Part shown: in pieces, positions 1-6,223 of the stretch
Layout: every line of letters starts with the position of its first letter
How positions within the stretch are numbered: the first letter of the stretch is position 1
Source of the DNA: an uncultured Pseudomonadales bacterium
GTDB taxonomy: Bacteria > Pseudomonadota > Gammaproteobacteria > Pseudomonadales > IMCC2047
DNA: 6,865 nucleotides
Direction of reading: 5' to 3'
Assembly: GCA_947258895.1 (NCBI GenBank)
Contig: CAMYKE010000086.1
Location: 1 to 6,865 of the forward strand
Translations under genes and position numbers: made by a program
Notes under the pieces: model-generated
Told to the model about the DNA's origin: nothing
What the model saw: the letters and a program-made list of their open reading frames with translations, nothing else
The model's database searches: none

Positions 1-772
1 AGCGCGAGCGCAAGCGCCGCTTGCGCGCCCGGTGGGCGGCGATCAACTCCTTGCGCGCAAATAACCGCACCAGCACCACGCCGCTGGCGAATCCCCCGAT
101 ATGTGCCCAGAAGGCGACCCCCCCCTTGCTGTTGCCCAATGCGGGCACACCGCTGAGTAGCTGCAGCACAAACCAGTACCCCAGCATCACGAAGGCCGGC
201 ACGGCTATCGTGGTGATAAATATACCCAGGAAGATGAGTGTATGGATATGGGCTCGGGGGTAGAGGAGGATATAGGCGCCCATGACTCCGCCGATCGCGC
301 CGGATGCACCCACCATGGGGATAATACTGCTGGTATCGGTAAGCACCTGGCTGAAGGCGGCGGCTAGCACCTGGCTGAAGGCGGCGGCTAGCCCGCAGCA
401 CAGGTAAAAAACCACAAAGCGCAGCGGTCCCATGATGTCTTCCACGTTATCGCCGAACACCCACAGAAACCACAGATTGCCGATAATATGCATCCAGCTG
501 CCATGCATGAACATGGAGGTGATGGGGGTGTGCCAACTCGCTGCGGTACCGAGTTGACAGTACAGGCCCTCGCCAAGTGGCAACCGGGTGCCGGTGGCTA
601 CGCTGCCGAGCAAATCGCCGGGTATCAAGCCATACAGGCATAGGGACTCGGCCAGGGTAGTTCCGGTTCCAGAACCCTGCAGGAATACCCAACTCAGGAT
701 GTTAAGGCCGATGATGGTCGCCGTGGCAATGGGAAAGCGCAGGTTGGGATTTTCGTCGTAGAGCGGGAACAT
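1..772 (-). CDS. Rhomboid family intramembrane serine protease (3' end cut by window edge)
   Basis: This gene encodes a polytopic inner-membrane protease that cleaves transmembrane segments of other proteins. The visible 257 residues carry the rhomboid signature: HGSWMHIIGN (H90, H95, N99; the oxyanion/His region of GlpG-type enzymes), the catalytic serine motif GASGAIGG (S157), and the partner histidine in AHIGGF (H224). Several hydrophobic segments surround these sites (about 16-33, 84-107, 118-145, 160-172, 178-203 and 226-238). The visible C-terminus is a basic tail (RARKRRLRSR), and the stop codon lies outside the window. The start is the ATG at 772, preceded by a weak GGAA; it follows the stop of the upstream COG3235 gene by 17 nt, so the two are probably one operon. 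A perfect 24-bp tandem duplication inserts a second LAAAFSQV (128-135 and 136-143), so S157 lies 58 residues after N99, against 47 in E. coli GlpG. The catalytic residues remain, so the protein may be active. Its substrate is unknown. Confidence 0.93.
   Translation of the reverse strand, partial: MFPLYDENPNLRFPIATATIIGLNILSWVFLQGSGTGTTLAESLCLYGLIPGDLLGSVATGTRLPLGEGLYCQLGTAASWHTPITSMFMHGSWMHIIGNLWFLWVFGDNVEDIMGPLRFVVFYLCCGLAAAFSQVLAAAFSQVLTDTSSIIPMVGASGAIGGVMGAYILLYPRAHIHTLIFLGIFITTIAVPAFVMLGYWFVLQLLSGVPALGNSKGGVAFWAHIGGFASGVVLVRLFARKELIAAHRARKRRLRSR
342..389. repeat. Perfect 24-bp direct tandem duplication inside the rhomboid gene
   Basis: Positions 342-365 and 366-389 are identical 24-nt units, and the identity runs three bases further (to 392). 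The unit is a multiple of three, so the reading frame is kept and the protein gains eight residues: LAAAFSQV occurs twice, back to back. Identity at every base, including third codon positions, suggests a recent slippage or a sequence-assembly artefact rather than an old duplicated structural element. Confidence 0.95.
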
Positions 773-789
773 GCTTCCGGGTCACCAAC

Positions 790-1458
790 TTATGGACGAT
801 CGAGGTAGTCCCGGTCGTCGAAGGTCTTTACCATATCCGGGTAAAAAACCGTCATCGCGGTAACCAGCGTGCCATTGATAAAAGCTTCCGGAAACATCAC
901 CAGTAACATCAATGGCAAGCTGGAAAGTTCCGGGGTAGGCAGCAGCGGACTGTCCAGTATACAGAACAAACCCGCAGCAAGCAGACCGGTTGCCGCCACC
1001 GCGAGTGCTGCGCCGGCAAAGCCCGCGCCGAGCATATAGACGAACAGGTTTTTGAACTTCAACGAATTTAGCGCGATGAGTACGAACCAGCTGACCGTCG
1101 CTGGCACCACCAGTGTCAGGACCGCATTGACGGGAAATGCAGCCCAGTCGGCGCGCCCCAGCAGGGTAATGAGCACCACCGCGACACTCGCCGCAAGGAT
1201 GGTAAGGCTCCAGCCAAATATGAGCACGGTCGCGGTAATTAACAGGGGGTGTATTGCAAACCCTGCCGTAACCTGGATCTCGAGCAGCCAAAAAAGTGCC
1301 AGGATAATGCTGCTGGCGTAGAAAAAGTGTTGCTTCCGGGCGTCTGCGCGCAGCGCATTGTAAGGGGCAAAATACAGCGCCAGCAGCAGGGAGGGAACAT
1401 AAACCAGCCAGGCACTCACCAGTAACCAGTGGGTCAGGAGCGCTGCGGCAATGGTCAT
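790..1458 (-). CDS. COG3235-type membrane protein, CbiM-like (energy-coupling factor transporter S/permease-related)
   Basis: A 222-residue hydrophobic protein with about six membrane segments (roughly 4-28, 46-64, 70-100, 108-130, 138-168 and 183-205). The C-terminal block FPEAFINGTLVTAMTVF followed by YPDMVKTFDDRDYL is what I recognise from the proteobacterial COG3235 family, annotated as an energy-coupling factor ABC transporter permease related to CbiM (PF01891). The central E60, H70 and FGWSLTILAA agree with the CbiM fold. In true CbiM/NikM proteins the N-terminal Met-His-Ile segment binds Co or Ni; here the N-terminus is MTIAAALLTH, so that ligand pattern is absent and the substrate cannot be named. 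No CbiO/EcfA ATPase or CbiQ/EcfT gene is nearby. The start ATG at 1458 has only a poor ribosome site (GCAAGC just upstream), but no other start exists before an in-frame TGA. It lies 71 nt after the SYLF gene and 17 nt before the rhomboid gene. Family confidence is good; function is unknown. Confidence 0.82.
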   Translation of the reverse strand: MTIAAALLTHWLLVSAWLVYVPSLLLALYFAPYNALRADARKQHFFYASSIILALFWLLEIQVTAGFAIHPLLITATVLIFGWSLTILAASVAVVLITLLGRADWAAFPVNAVLTLVVPATVSWFVLIALNSLKFKNLFVYMLGAGFAGAALAVAATGLLAAGLFCILDSPLLPTPELSSLPLMLLVMFPEAFINGTLVTAMTVFYPDMVKTFDDRDYLDRP

Positions 1459-1529
1459 GCTTGCGTTAATCGCCCGGTTCCGGTGGCGCGAGCAAGCCGG
1501 TCAGCCCCGCAGCCGCTTCGGCCTTAGGA

Positions 1530-2078
1530 TCACATTTCAACGCGCGTAATTTTGGAGCCCTCGAAGGTGAGGTTGTACATTAGCCCCTTGTTGGAATAAA
1601 TAAAGCCGATAATCGGCTTCTTGGCGGTTTCGGTGCTGATCTCACCACCCGCGCCCAGGGTGGCAATGGCGATGCTGCCATCGACGCCCGCTTCCCAGCC
1701 GCGGCTGTTGCGGAAGTTATTGAGGGCCTCGTCGTTCATAAAAAGAATAACCTGCTTCTTGATCTGGAGGCCCAACTGCCAGCCGATTGAGCCGCTGACG
1801 ATGTTGTAATAATTTTCGGTGCGGCCATTGATAATAAGCGCGCCCTCGCCGTATTCTCCGCCGATACCAATACCGCCCTTAACCACTGAAGGGAATACCA
1901 GCATTGCCGACGCCTTGCGGGCGAGAGTGCGGGCGGATGCACTGTGCTGGTACAACTCCTCAATAGCGCCGTTTACATCGGAGTCCAGTTCTTGCTTCGA
2001 GGCAAAATGGTTCTTGGTAGATGCGCAGGCTGCGAGTAGCAGGCAAAGTAGTCCCGTCAGGAGAGTCTTGGTGTACAT
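1530..2078 (-). CDS. SYLF-domain (Ysc84-related) lipoprotein
   Basis: A 182-residue lipoprotein. The N-terminus MYTKTLLTGLLCLLLAACAS is a typical lipoprotein signal: lipobox LAAC with Cys18, and Ala at +2, which favours transfer to the outer membrane. Residues about 35-182 match the SYLF/Ysc84 domain (PF04366), with ARTLARKASAMLVFPSVVKGG, the glycine-rich GIGGEYGEGALI, IGWQLGLQIKKQVILFMN, WEAGVDGSIAIATLGAGGE and a final GLMYNLTFEGSKI. In eukaryotes this domain binds phosphoinositides and actin; bacterial versions are periplasm-facing lipoproteins of poorly known role, so a lipid-binding role here is inferred. Three starts are possible: 2183, 2087 and 2078. I chose 2078 because AAGGA (2087-2091) sits 8 nt upstream, whereas an ATG at 2087 would overlap that site, and only the short form starts directly with the signal peptide. 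It is first in the leftward gene set and divergent from nfeD. Confidence 0.9.
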   Translation of the reverse strand: MYTKTLLTGLLCLLLAACASTKNHFASKQELDSDVNGAIEELYQHSASARTLARKASAMLVFPSVVKGGIGIGGEYGEGALIINGRTENYYNIVSGSIGWQLGLQIKKQVILFMNDEALNNFRNSRGWEAGVDGSIAIATLGAGGEISTETAKKPIIGFIYSNKGLMYNLTFEGSKITRVEM

Positions 2079-2091
2079 GATTTTCATCCTT
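2079..2091 (-). promoter_or_regulatory. Ribosome binding site deciding the SYLF lipoprotein start
   Basis: On the minus strand AAGGA (2087-2091) is followed by an 8-nt spacer and then ATG at 2078. The in-frame ATG at 2087 overlaps this motif and so cannot use it, and the ATG at 2183 would add residues before the signal peptide. This supports the shorter protein. Confidence 0.65.
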
Positions 2092-2217
2092 AATGTATAT
2101 AAGTTGCCATTTGTCCTGAGACAGCTAATCCCGGGTTTGGTTTGCAGCGGAGCGGAACTCCCCATGCTGGCAAGCGCCGCCAATCGGGCGTGCGCAAGTC
2201 ATTATGTCGCATATCCG

Positions 2218-2247
2218 GTGACACTAAAATCTAGCTGCTGTTATAGT
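2218..2247 (+). promoter_or_regulatory. Probable sigma70 promoter with extended -10, upstream of nfeD
   Basis: The -35 GTGACA (2218-2223, five of six against TTGACA) is separated by 18 nt from the -10 TATAGT (2242-2247, five of six against TATAAT). The -10 is preceded by TGT, which gives the extended -10 TGn element. Transcription would start near 2254 and leave a leader of about 85 nt before the nfeD ATG at 2339. It lies in the 260-nt divergent space between the SYLF gene and nfeD. The call rests on motif match alone. Confidence 0.6.
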
Positions 2248-2324
2248 ACCGGGCGGCATATTGTAATGATAAAGTCGCTCGGCGTGAACTCCCGTTGCCA
2301 ATAACTTGAGCAAACGCCCCCTTT

Positions 2325-2338
2325 GGAGGAGAACCTGG
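2325..2338 (+). promoter_or_regulatory. Strong Shine-Dalgarno setting the nfeD start
   Basis: GGAGGAG (2325-2331) lies 7 nt before the ATG at 2339. A longer reading frame could begin at a TTG at 2306, but that codon has no ribosome site and would place this strong site inside the gene and add eleven polar residues (SKRPLWRRTW region) before the first membrane helix. The ATG at 2339 is clearly preferred. Confidence 0.8.
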
Positions 2339-2791
2339 ATGGAGTTTGAAATCGTCTACTGGCACTGGCTGGTGTTCGGAATGGCCTTGATGATGATCGA
2401 AATCGTGTTACCAAGCTTCACCGCTTTGTGGTTTGGTGCGGGCGCAATCCTGGTTGGTGTCTTGTTGCTGGTTTTTCCCGGCATGGCGCTAGGTCTGCAA
2501 TTGTTTGTCTGGACCATAGTGTCGATATTGTTTACCTTCCTATGGTTCAAGTACCTGCGCCCGTTGGCGGTGGATCGCACCAAGGCCGGGCTTTCACGGG
2601 AAGCGATCGTGGGACAGAGCGGCCAGGTGCTATTCGCGCCAGTCGGAGAGCAGCGTGGCAAATTGCGATTTACCACGCCCATCCTCGGTGCGGAGGAATG
2701 GAGTTTTCTCTGTCAGCAGGAGGTAGCGCCGGGTGACCGAGTGTGGGTAGTGGATGTATCCGGGAATTCATTGATCGTTGAAAAACGCTAG
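2339..2791 (+). CDS. Short NfeD family membrane protein (YbbJ-like)
   Basis: A 150-residue protein of the short NfeD class (COG1585). The N-terminal half holds three membrane segments (about 8-26, 29-48 and 52-71), starting WHWLVFGMALMMIEIVLP, the usual opening of this family. The C-terminal half (about 86-150) is the small soluble OB-fold domain, with the landmarks VGQSGQV, a GKLRF strand, GAEEWSF and the closing APGDRVWVVDVSGNSLIVE. It lacks the ClpP-like serine protease domain of long NfeD proteins, so no peptidase activity is expected. Members of this class are encoded beside SPFH/slipin genes, as E. coli ybbJ is next to qmcA, and are thought to partner the SPFH protein in the membrane; the next gene fits that pattern. 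Translation starts at the ATG at 2339 (GGAGGAG 7 nt upstream), and a promoter is proposed at 2218-2247. A 191-nt gap separates it from the SPFH gene. Confidence 0.9.
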   Translation: MEFEIVYWHWLVFGMALMMIEIVLPSFTALWFGAGAILVGVLLLVFPGMALGLQLFVWTIVSILFTFLWFKYLRPLAVDRTKAGLSREAIVGQSGQVLFAPVGEQRGKLRFTTPILGAEEWSFLCQQEVAPGDRVWVVDVSGNSLIVEKR

Positions 2792-2982
2792 CTACCAGTC
2801 GTACGCGGCGGTAATTGCTGCCGAAGCACCCGCACGGGTCATCTTGTTTTCTTGCTCGTCACCTGCAGTAGCTATTTTCTCGCAGAGATTGGCATTTTGT
2901 GGCAAACGGGACGGTCCGCGCCGTCAGCACCCGGGTCTCGCAGGCTCACTCGAATTTATCTAAATTAATAACAGGAGTAAAA

Positions 2983-3837
2983 ATGGAAGGTTTGTTACCA
3001 GTAATCGTGTTTGTGGTATTGGTGGTTGTGACAATTGGAAAGGGAGTGCGATTGGTGCCGCAAGGAAGTAAATGGGTGGTGCAGCGGCTGGGTAAATACC
3101 ACACAACATTGCGTCCCGGCTTGAACATCATCATTCCGTATGTCGACAACGTGAGCCATAAAGTTACCTCCAAGGATATTGTGCTGGACATACCGTCCCA
3201 GGAAGTGATTACCCGGGATAATGCCGTGATCATCGCCAATGCCGTGGCCTATATGAACATCCTGTCTCCGGAAAAAGCGGTGTACGGGGTTGAGGACTAT
3301 GAAATTGCGATACAAAACCTGGTGCAGACCTCATTACGTTCGATCGTCGGCGAGATGGCTCTCGATGACGCGCTGTCTTCCCGTGACCAGATCAAGGCGA
3401 AATTGAAAAGCATGATTTCCGACGATATCTCAGACTGGGGTATCGTCATGAAAACGGTGGAGATCCAGGATATTAATCCGTCGCCTACCATGCAAAGCGC
3501 GATGGAAGAGCAGGCGGCGGCAGAGCGGGCGCGCCGCGCAACCGTGACGCGTGCAGATGGCGAGAAGGAAGCGGCGATTCTGGAGGCTGAGGGTCGGCTG
3601 GAAGCATCGCGGCGCGATGCGGAAGCCCAGGTCGTGCTGGCCGCTGCCAGCCAGGAAGCCATCAACAAGGTAACCGAGGCGATCAAGGGCAATGAATTGC
3701 CGGCCATGTATCTGTTGGGAGAGCGTTATATTGGCGCGGTCGCGGATATGGCGAGTTCGCAAAACAGCAAACTGGTATTGATTCCTGGCGACCTGCCGGC
3801 GGCAATCCGCGGCATTATGGGCTCCTTGCCGAAGTAG
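2983..3837 (+). CDS. qmcA: SPFH-domain (stomatin/slipin) membrane protein, QmcA-like
   Basis: A 284-residue SPFH/band 7 protein. One N-terminal membrane segment (about 4-19) is followed by the SPFH domain (about 22-190) with hallmarks LVPQGSKWVVQRLGKYHTTL, RPGLNIIIPYVDNV, the DIPSQEVITRDNA strand, AIQNLVQTSLRSIVGEM and LDDALSSRD. A charged, Ala/Glu-rich coiled coil follows (about 175-235, for example EEQAAAERARRA and EKEAAILEAEGRLEASRRDAEAQ), then the conserved NSKLVLIPGDL tail. E. coli QmcA (305 aa) has the same layout. Such proteins oligomerise into ring or cage assemblies on the membrane and organise membrane domains or modulate proteases; the specific client is unknown. The start is the ATG at 2983, preceded by AGGAG (2973-2977) with a 5-nt spacer. 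A frame extending upstream to about 2899 has no ribosome site and would add residues before the membrane anchor. It follows nfeD in the same direction and is probably co-transcribed with it, though the 191-nt gap leaves room for its own promoter. Confidence 0.92.
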   Translation: MEGLLPVIVFVVLVVVTIGKGVRLVPQGSKWVVQRLGKYHTTLRPGLNIIIPYVDNVSHKVTSKDIVLDIPSQEVITRDNAVIIANAVAYMNILSPEKAVYGVEDYEIAIQNLVQTSLRSIVGEMALDDALSSRDQIKAKLKSMISDDISDWGIVMKTVEIQDINPSPTMQSAMEEQAAAERARRATVTRADGEKEAAILEAEGRLEASRRDAEAQVVLAAASQEAINKVTEAIKGNELPAMYLLGERYIGAVADMASSQNSKLVLIPGDLPAAIRGIMGSLPK

Positions 3838-3936
3838 CTTTTGCGCCGCTATGGCTCCAGTTCGACACGGCTTCTTGCGAACCGTTGGCGGCCGTATTCA
3901 GCGGGTGCTGTTACATTCCGGAGTGTACCAACGAAT

Positions 3937-3960
3937 GAAGCCAGGCATTTGCCTGGCTTC
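3937..3960. terminator. Perfect hairpin between convergent genes (possible bidirectional terminator)
   Basis: GAAGCCAGGC (3937-3946), a 4-nt loop ATTT and GCCTGGCTTC (3951-3960) form a perfect 10-bp stem. It lies in the 155-nt space between the plus-strand SPFH gene (stop at 3837) and the minus-strand HDOD gene (stop at 3993), where a shared terminator is expected. Neither strand has a clear T-run after the stem, so it is not a textbook intrinsic terminator. It may instead stabilise 3' ends or end transcription inefficiently. Confidence 0.55.
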
Positions 3961-3992
3961 GTCGTGATCTCCCGTATTGCCCGTGGGCGCCA

Positions 3993-4883
3993 CTACACCA
4001 GCATGTTATGCAACTCTTCGATATCTTCCTTGGCTTCTTCCAGTATCACCAGACTATCGTCCGGGGATAATTCCTTGAAGGCCAGTTTATGGTACGCGGG
4101 GACGTCGGTCAGTTTCGGGCAGTCGCAGCCCAGGCCGCTGCCCATATAGTAGTGGTGGCGGGCGATGGTGACGATATCCGCGGTGTCGACGGCGTCACCG
4201 GAATTGCGTTGCCAGTCCTCCCGTGAGCGCACCACCTCGATAAGTTCAGGATCGAATTCCCAGGAGCGCAAGATGATCTCGCCTATTTTCGCAGCATGAT
4301 TCGCCCGGAGAGTGTGGAATTCCTCTACCAAATCATCTTTCGGCAGGTGGTTGTTTTTTAGCCAGTCCAGCAGGGGCAACGCGCCGATATCCTGCAGGAG
4401 TCCTCCAAGCATTGCCCGGTCAGGATCAAAATCTTCGCAACGCTCTGCCAGGATTGCACTGATGGCCCCGATATTAGTGCTCATTTGCCATTGGTTCTGC
4501 AACAGGGCATTCAGCGTGGTGTTTTCGGTTTCAAAGAGTGAGCGAACGGTATAGGTGAGGACGATATTTTGCACCGAGTGCTGGCCGAGTCGGCAGATCG
4601 CATGTTTCGCGGTTTTTATTGGCATGGGGCCACGGTGCAACGGGCTATTGGCGATTTTGAGGATATATGCGGCCAGCCCCGCCTCAGATTGAATAATCCG
4701 GGCAATATTGATGATGTCGTATTGCTCATCCTTGAAAGACGCACGAATTTTCATTACCAGGTCAGGCATTGCAGGAAGGCGAATTTCTTCCTTCTTGATC
4801 GCCGCTTCAATCTGCTCGAGAATTTCGTTTTGCTGTGCCTCGTGCTCGGAGTCGTCGACTAGTTCCAGTTTTTCCGCAAACAT
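3993..4883 (-). CDS. HDOD-domain protein (degenerate HD site)
   Basis: A 296-residue soluble protein. Residues about 32-235 form an HDOD domain (PF08668), the non-catalytic HD relative seen in signalling and stress regulators. Recognisable blocks are IRLPAMPDLVMKIRASF, the IARIIQSEAGLAAYILKIANSPL segment typical of the family, IKTAKHAICRLGQHSVQNIVL, and GGLLQDIGALPLL, where catalytic HD proteins carry HD (GLLHDIG); here it is Q164-D165. H196 (ANHAAKIG) and H243-H244 remain. Loss of the His argues against phosphohydrolase activity, as expected for this family, so a binding or regulatory role is inferred. No output domain (GGDEF, EAL or receiver) is attached; the N-terminus (about 1-30) is acidic and helical. 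The start is the ATG at 4883, with GGTGAG (4893-4898) 9 nt upstream; the longer frame opens with a TTG at 4922 that has no ribosome site. It is convergent with the SPFH gene and follows argF in the same direction after about 420 nt. Confidence 0.88.
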   Translation of the reverse strand: MFAEKLELVDDSEHEAQQNEILEQIEAAIKKEEIRLPAMPDLVMKIRASFKDEQYDIINIARIIQSEAGLAAYILKIANSPLHRGPMPIKTAKHAICRLGQHSVQNIVLTYTVRSLFETENTTLNALLQNQWQMSTNIGAISAILAERCEDFDPDRAMLGGLLQDIGALPLLDWLKNNHLPKDDLVEEFHTLRANHAAKIGEIILRSWEFDPELIEVVRSREDWQRNSGDAVDTADIVTIARHHYYMGSGLGCDCPKLTDVPAYHKLAFKELSPDDSLVILEEAKEDIEELHNMLV

Positions 4884-5305
4884 TGATTTGATCTCACCGT
4901 TGGTATTTGTCTGAAAGCGCAAATGCGTACCCTAAGAATAGTACGATTCCAGCAATTTTCATGAAAAAAACCGTTATCGAGCGAGAATTTGCAAGTTGGC
5001 GAGAGCGCCCGATTCAGGGGTATCACAGGCGGGGTAGAGGATTACCCGGGGCTCTTATGCAGGCGTCAAAGCTGCCGCGGTACATTTGAGAATAATCAAT
5101 GAGATCAGACCTCTATCCGACTCCATCGGATTGCGGGCTGTCAGATTTGCGTTACCGCTCTCTGGCGGTGGTTCGGCACACCCCGCATCACACTTTTCAG
5201 TACCAGAGCCACGTACCCCGAGTTTAGGTTATGAGCTGCGTGCTTGTGGCGATCTGCGCACCGATCGACTCGCCATCGCACACGCCAATTGGTGAAGGTT
5301 GCGGA
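4884..5305. other. Gene-poor interval between HDOD gene and argF (about 420 nt)
   Basis: No protein of recognisable family is encoded on either strand. The left part must hold the leader of the HDOD gene, and possibly its promoter, for which I find no convincing -35/-10 pair. It also holds the small ORF described separately and a perfect 12-bp palindrome TTTTCATGAAAA (4956-4967). The middle has a small hairpin ATCCGA-CTCCA-TCGGAT (5115-5131), and another 5-bp stem, ACCGC/GCGGT, lies near 5154-5169; neither has a T-run that would make it a clear argF terminator. Short plus-strand frames (for example the ATGs at 4961 and 5231) lack ribosome sites and family resemblance. Confidence 0.6.
4894..4962 (-). 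CDS. Possible 22-residue hydrophobic upstream ORF before the HDOD gene
   Basis: A short frame starts at the ATG at 4962 and reads MKIAGIVLFLGYAFAL, then SDKYQR, then TGA at 4894-4896. It has a positively charged start and about 14 hydrophobic residues, like a minimal membrane segment or signal-like peptide. Its TGA lies inside the GGTGAG that serves as ribosome site for the HDOD gene (start at 4883, 10 nt after the stop codon), a layout compatible with translational coupling or a leader peptide. Against it, there is no clear Shine-Dalgarno before the ATG at 4962 (upstream ends in a GGTTTTTTTC run), and a frame this short can occur by chance. I do not recognise the peptide. Confidence 0.2.
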   Translation of the reverse strand: MKIAGIVLFLGYAFALSDKYQR

Positions 5306-6223
5306 CTACTGCTCAATAAAGTCCTGCAGGAGGAATTCGATCAGCGCTTTCTGGGCGTGCAAACGGTTTTCGGCTTCGTCCCATACCACGCTGCGCGGAT
5401 CATCCAGCAGGGCCGAACTCACCTCCTCACCGCGGTGAGCGGGCAGGCAATGCATAAATAACGCGTCCGGAGCCGCGAGGTCCATGAGTTTCTGGTTGAC
5501 CTGGTACCCCGCAAATTGTTGCTCGCGTGTGGCCTGCTCATCTTCCTGGCCCATCGATGCCCAGACATCCGTCACCACCAGCTGGCTTCCGATAACCGCC
5601 TGGGCGGGATCCCTGAACAGGGTGACCCGGCCTTTGTTTTCTTCCAGTAATCGTGTCAGGGGCTCGTAGCCTTCCGGGCATGCGATGTGCAGATTGAAGT
5701 CCAGTAACTTCGCCGCGTTGATGTAGGAGTTGCACATGTTGTTGCCATCGCCAACCCAGGTAACGGTCTTGCCCCTGATTGCGCCTCGGTGTTCGTGGAA
5801 TGTCTGCATGTCAGCGAGTAGCTGGCAGGGATGAAATTCATCGGTCAGGGCGTTAATCACGGGCACCCTGGAATATCTGGCGAAGCGCTCAATCTTGCTG
5901 TGTTCAAAGGTTCGGATCATAATAATATCGACCATCCGCGACAAGACCCGCGCGCTGTCTTCTATGGGCTCGCCGCGGCCAAGCTGGGTATCGCGTGGTG
6001 ACAGAAACAGCGCATGGCCGCCCAGTTGCGCCATGCCGGCCTCAAAAGACACGCGTGTCCGGGTTGAGGATTTCTCAAATACCATTGCCATCACGCGCCC
6101 CGGCAGGGAGGCGTGGCTAGTGCCGCTCGCTTGCAGATGCTTGAGTTCTATCGCCCGTTGAATCAGCTGCGCAATTTCAGCCTGGCTGAGATCGCTTAGG
6201 GAGAGGAAATTCCTGCCACTCAT
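5306..6223 (-). CDS. argF: Ornithine carbamoyltransferase module, with its own start site
   Basis: A complete 305-residue ornithine carbamoyltransferase, which joins carbamoyl phosphate and ornithine to give citrulline in the cytoplasm. Counted from its Met: the carbamoyl-phosphate loop STRTR (53-57), the family segment [15 protein letters not shown] (79-93), FHPCQ (130-134), the ornithine loop DVWASMGQ (219-226) and [12 protein letters not shown] (258-269, with the C259 typical of the family). Its length is near that of other bacterial ArgF proteins of about 300-335 residues, and no key residue is missing. ATG at 6223 is preceded by GGGAG (6230-6234) with a 6-nt spacer, so it can be translated independently, although it also continues the argD frame. 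ATG at 6223 is the likely start if a separate enzyme is made. Catalytic ArgF is normally a trimer, so a fusion would have to accommodate that. No clear terminator follows the stop. Confidence 0.88.
   Translation of the reverse strand: MSGRNFLSLSDLSQAEIAQLIQRAIELKHLQASGTSHASLPGRVMAMVFEKSSTRTRVSFEAGMAQLGGHALFLSPRDTQLGRGEPIEDSARVLSRMVDIIMIRTFEHSKIERFARYSRVPVINALTDEFHPCQLLADMQTFHEHRGAIRGKTVTWVGDGNNMCNSYINAAKLLDFNLHIACPEGYEPLTRLLEENKGRVTLFRDPAQAVIGSQLVVTDVWASMGQEDEQATREQQFAGYQVNQKLMDLAAPDALFMHCLPAHRGEEVSSALLDDPRSVVWDEAENRLHAQKALIEFLLQDFIEQ

Noticed and set aside
782..1291. 169-codon minus-strand open frame overlapping the COG3235 gene
   Set aside because: It lies in another frame of the COG3235 gene, has an Arg/Gly/Cys-rich composition and no family resemblance. 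The frame of 790-1458 gives a coherent membrane protein.
2097..2150. TATATA with an upstream CTGTCT as a promoter of the SYLF gene
   Set aside because: The -35 match is poor, and the implied transcription start falls within the ribosome site, leaving almost no leader.
1819..2304. 161-codon plus-strand frame opposite the SYLF gene
   Set aside because: It is antisense to a recognisable lipoprotein, with low-complexity Ser/Pro/Ala content and no ribosome site. It also covers the promoter region.
2889..2905. Sigma54-like TTGGCA...TGGCA pair before the SPFH gene
   Set aside because: The GG-to-GC spacing is one base shorter than the fixed spacing sigma54 needs, and the downstream element is TGGCA instead of TTGCA.
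4961..5089. 42-codon plus-strand frame beginning MKKTVIEREF
   Set aside because: No Shine-Dalgarno before the ATG, a polar Arg-rich composition without family resemblance, and its start lies over the minus-strand HDOD leader.
5115..5131. ATCCGA/TCGGAT hairpin as an argF terminator
   Set aside because: Only a 6-bp, AT-containing stem with no T-run after it on the minus strand, and about 175 nt past the argF stop.
5231..5461. Plus-strand frame starting at the ATG at 5231 and running into argF
   Set aside because: Most of it is antisense to conserved argF coding sequence, with a weak ribosome site and no recognisable protein.
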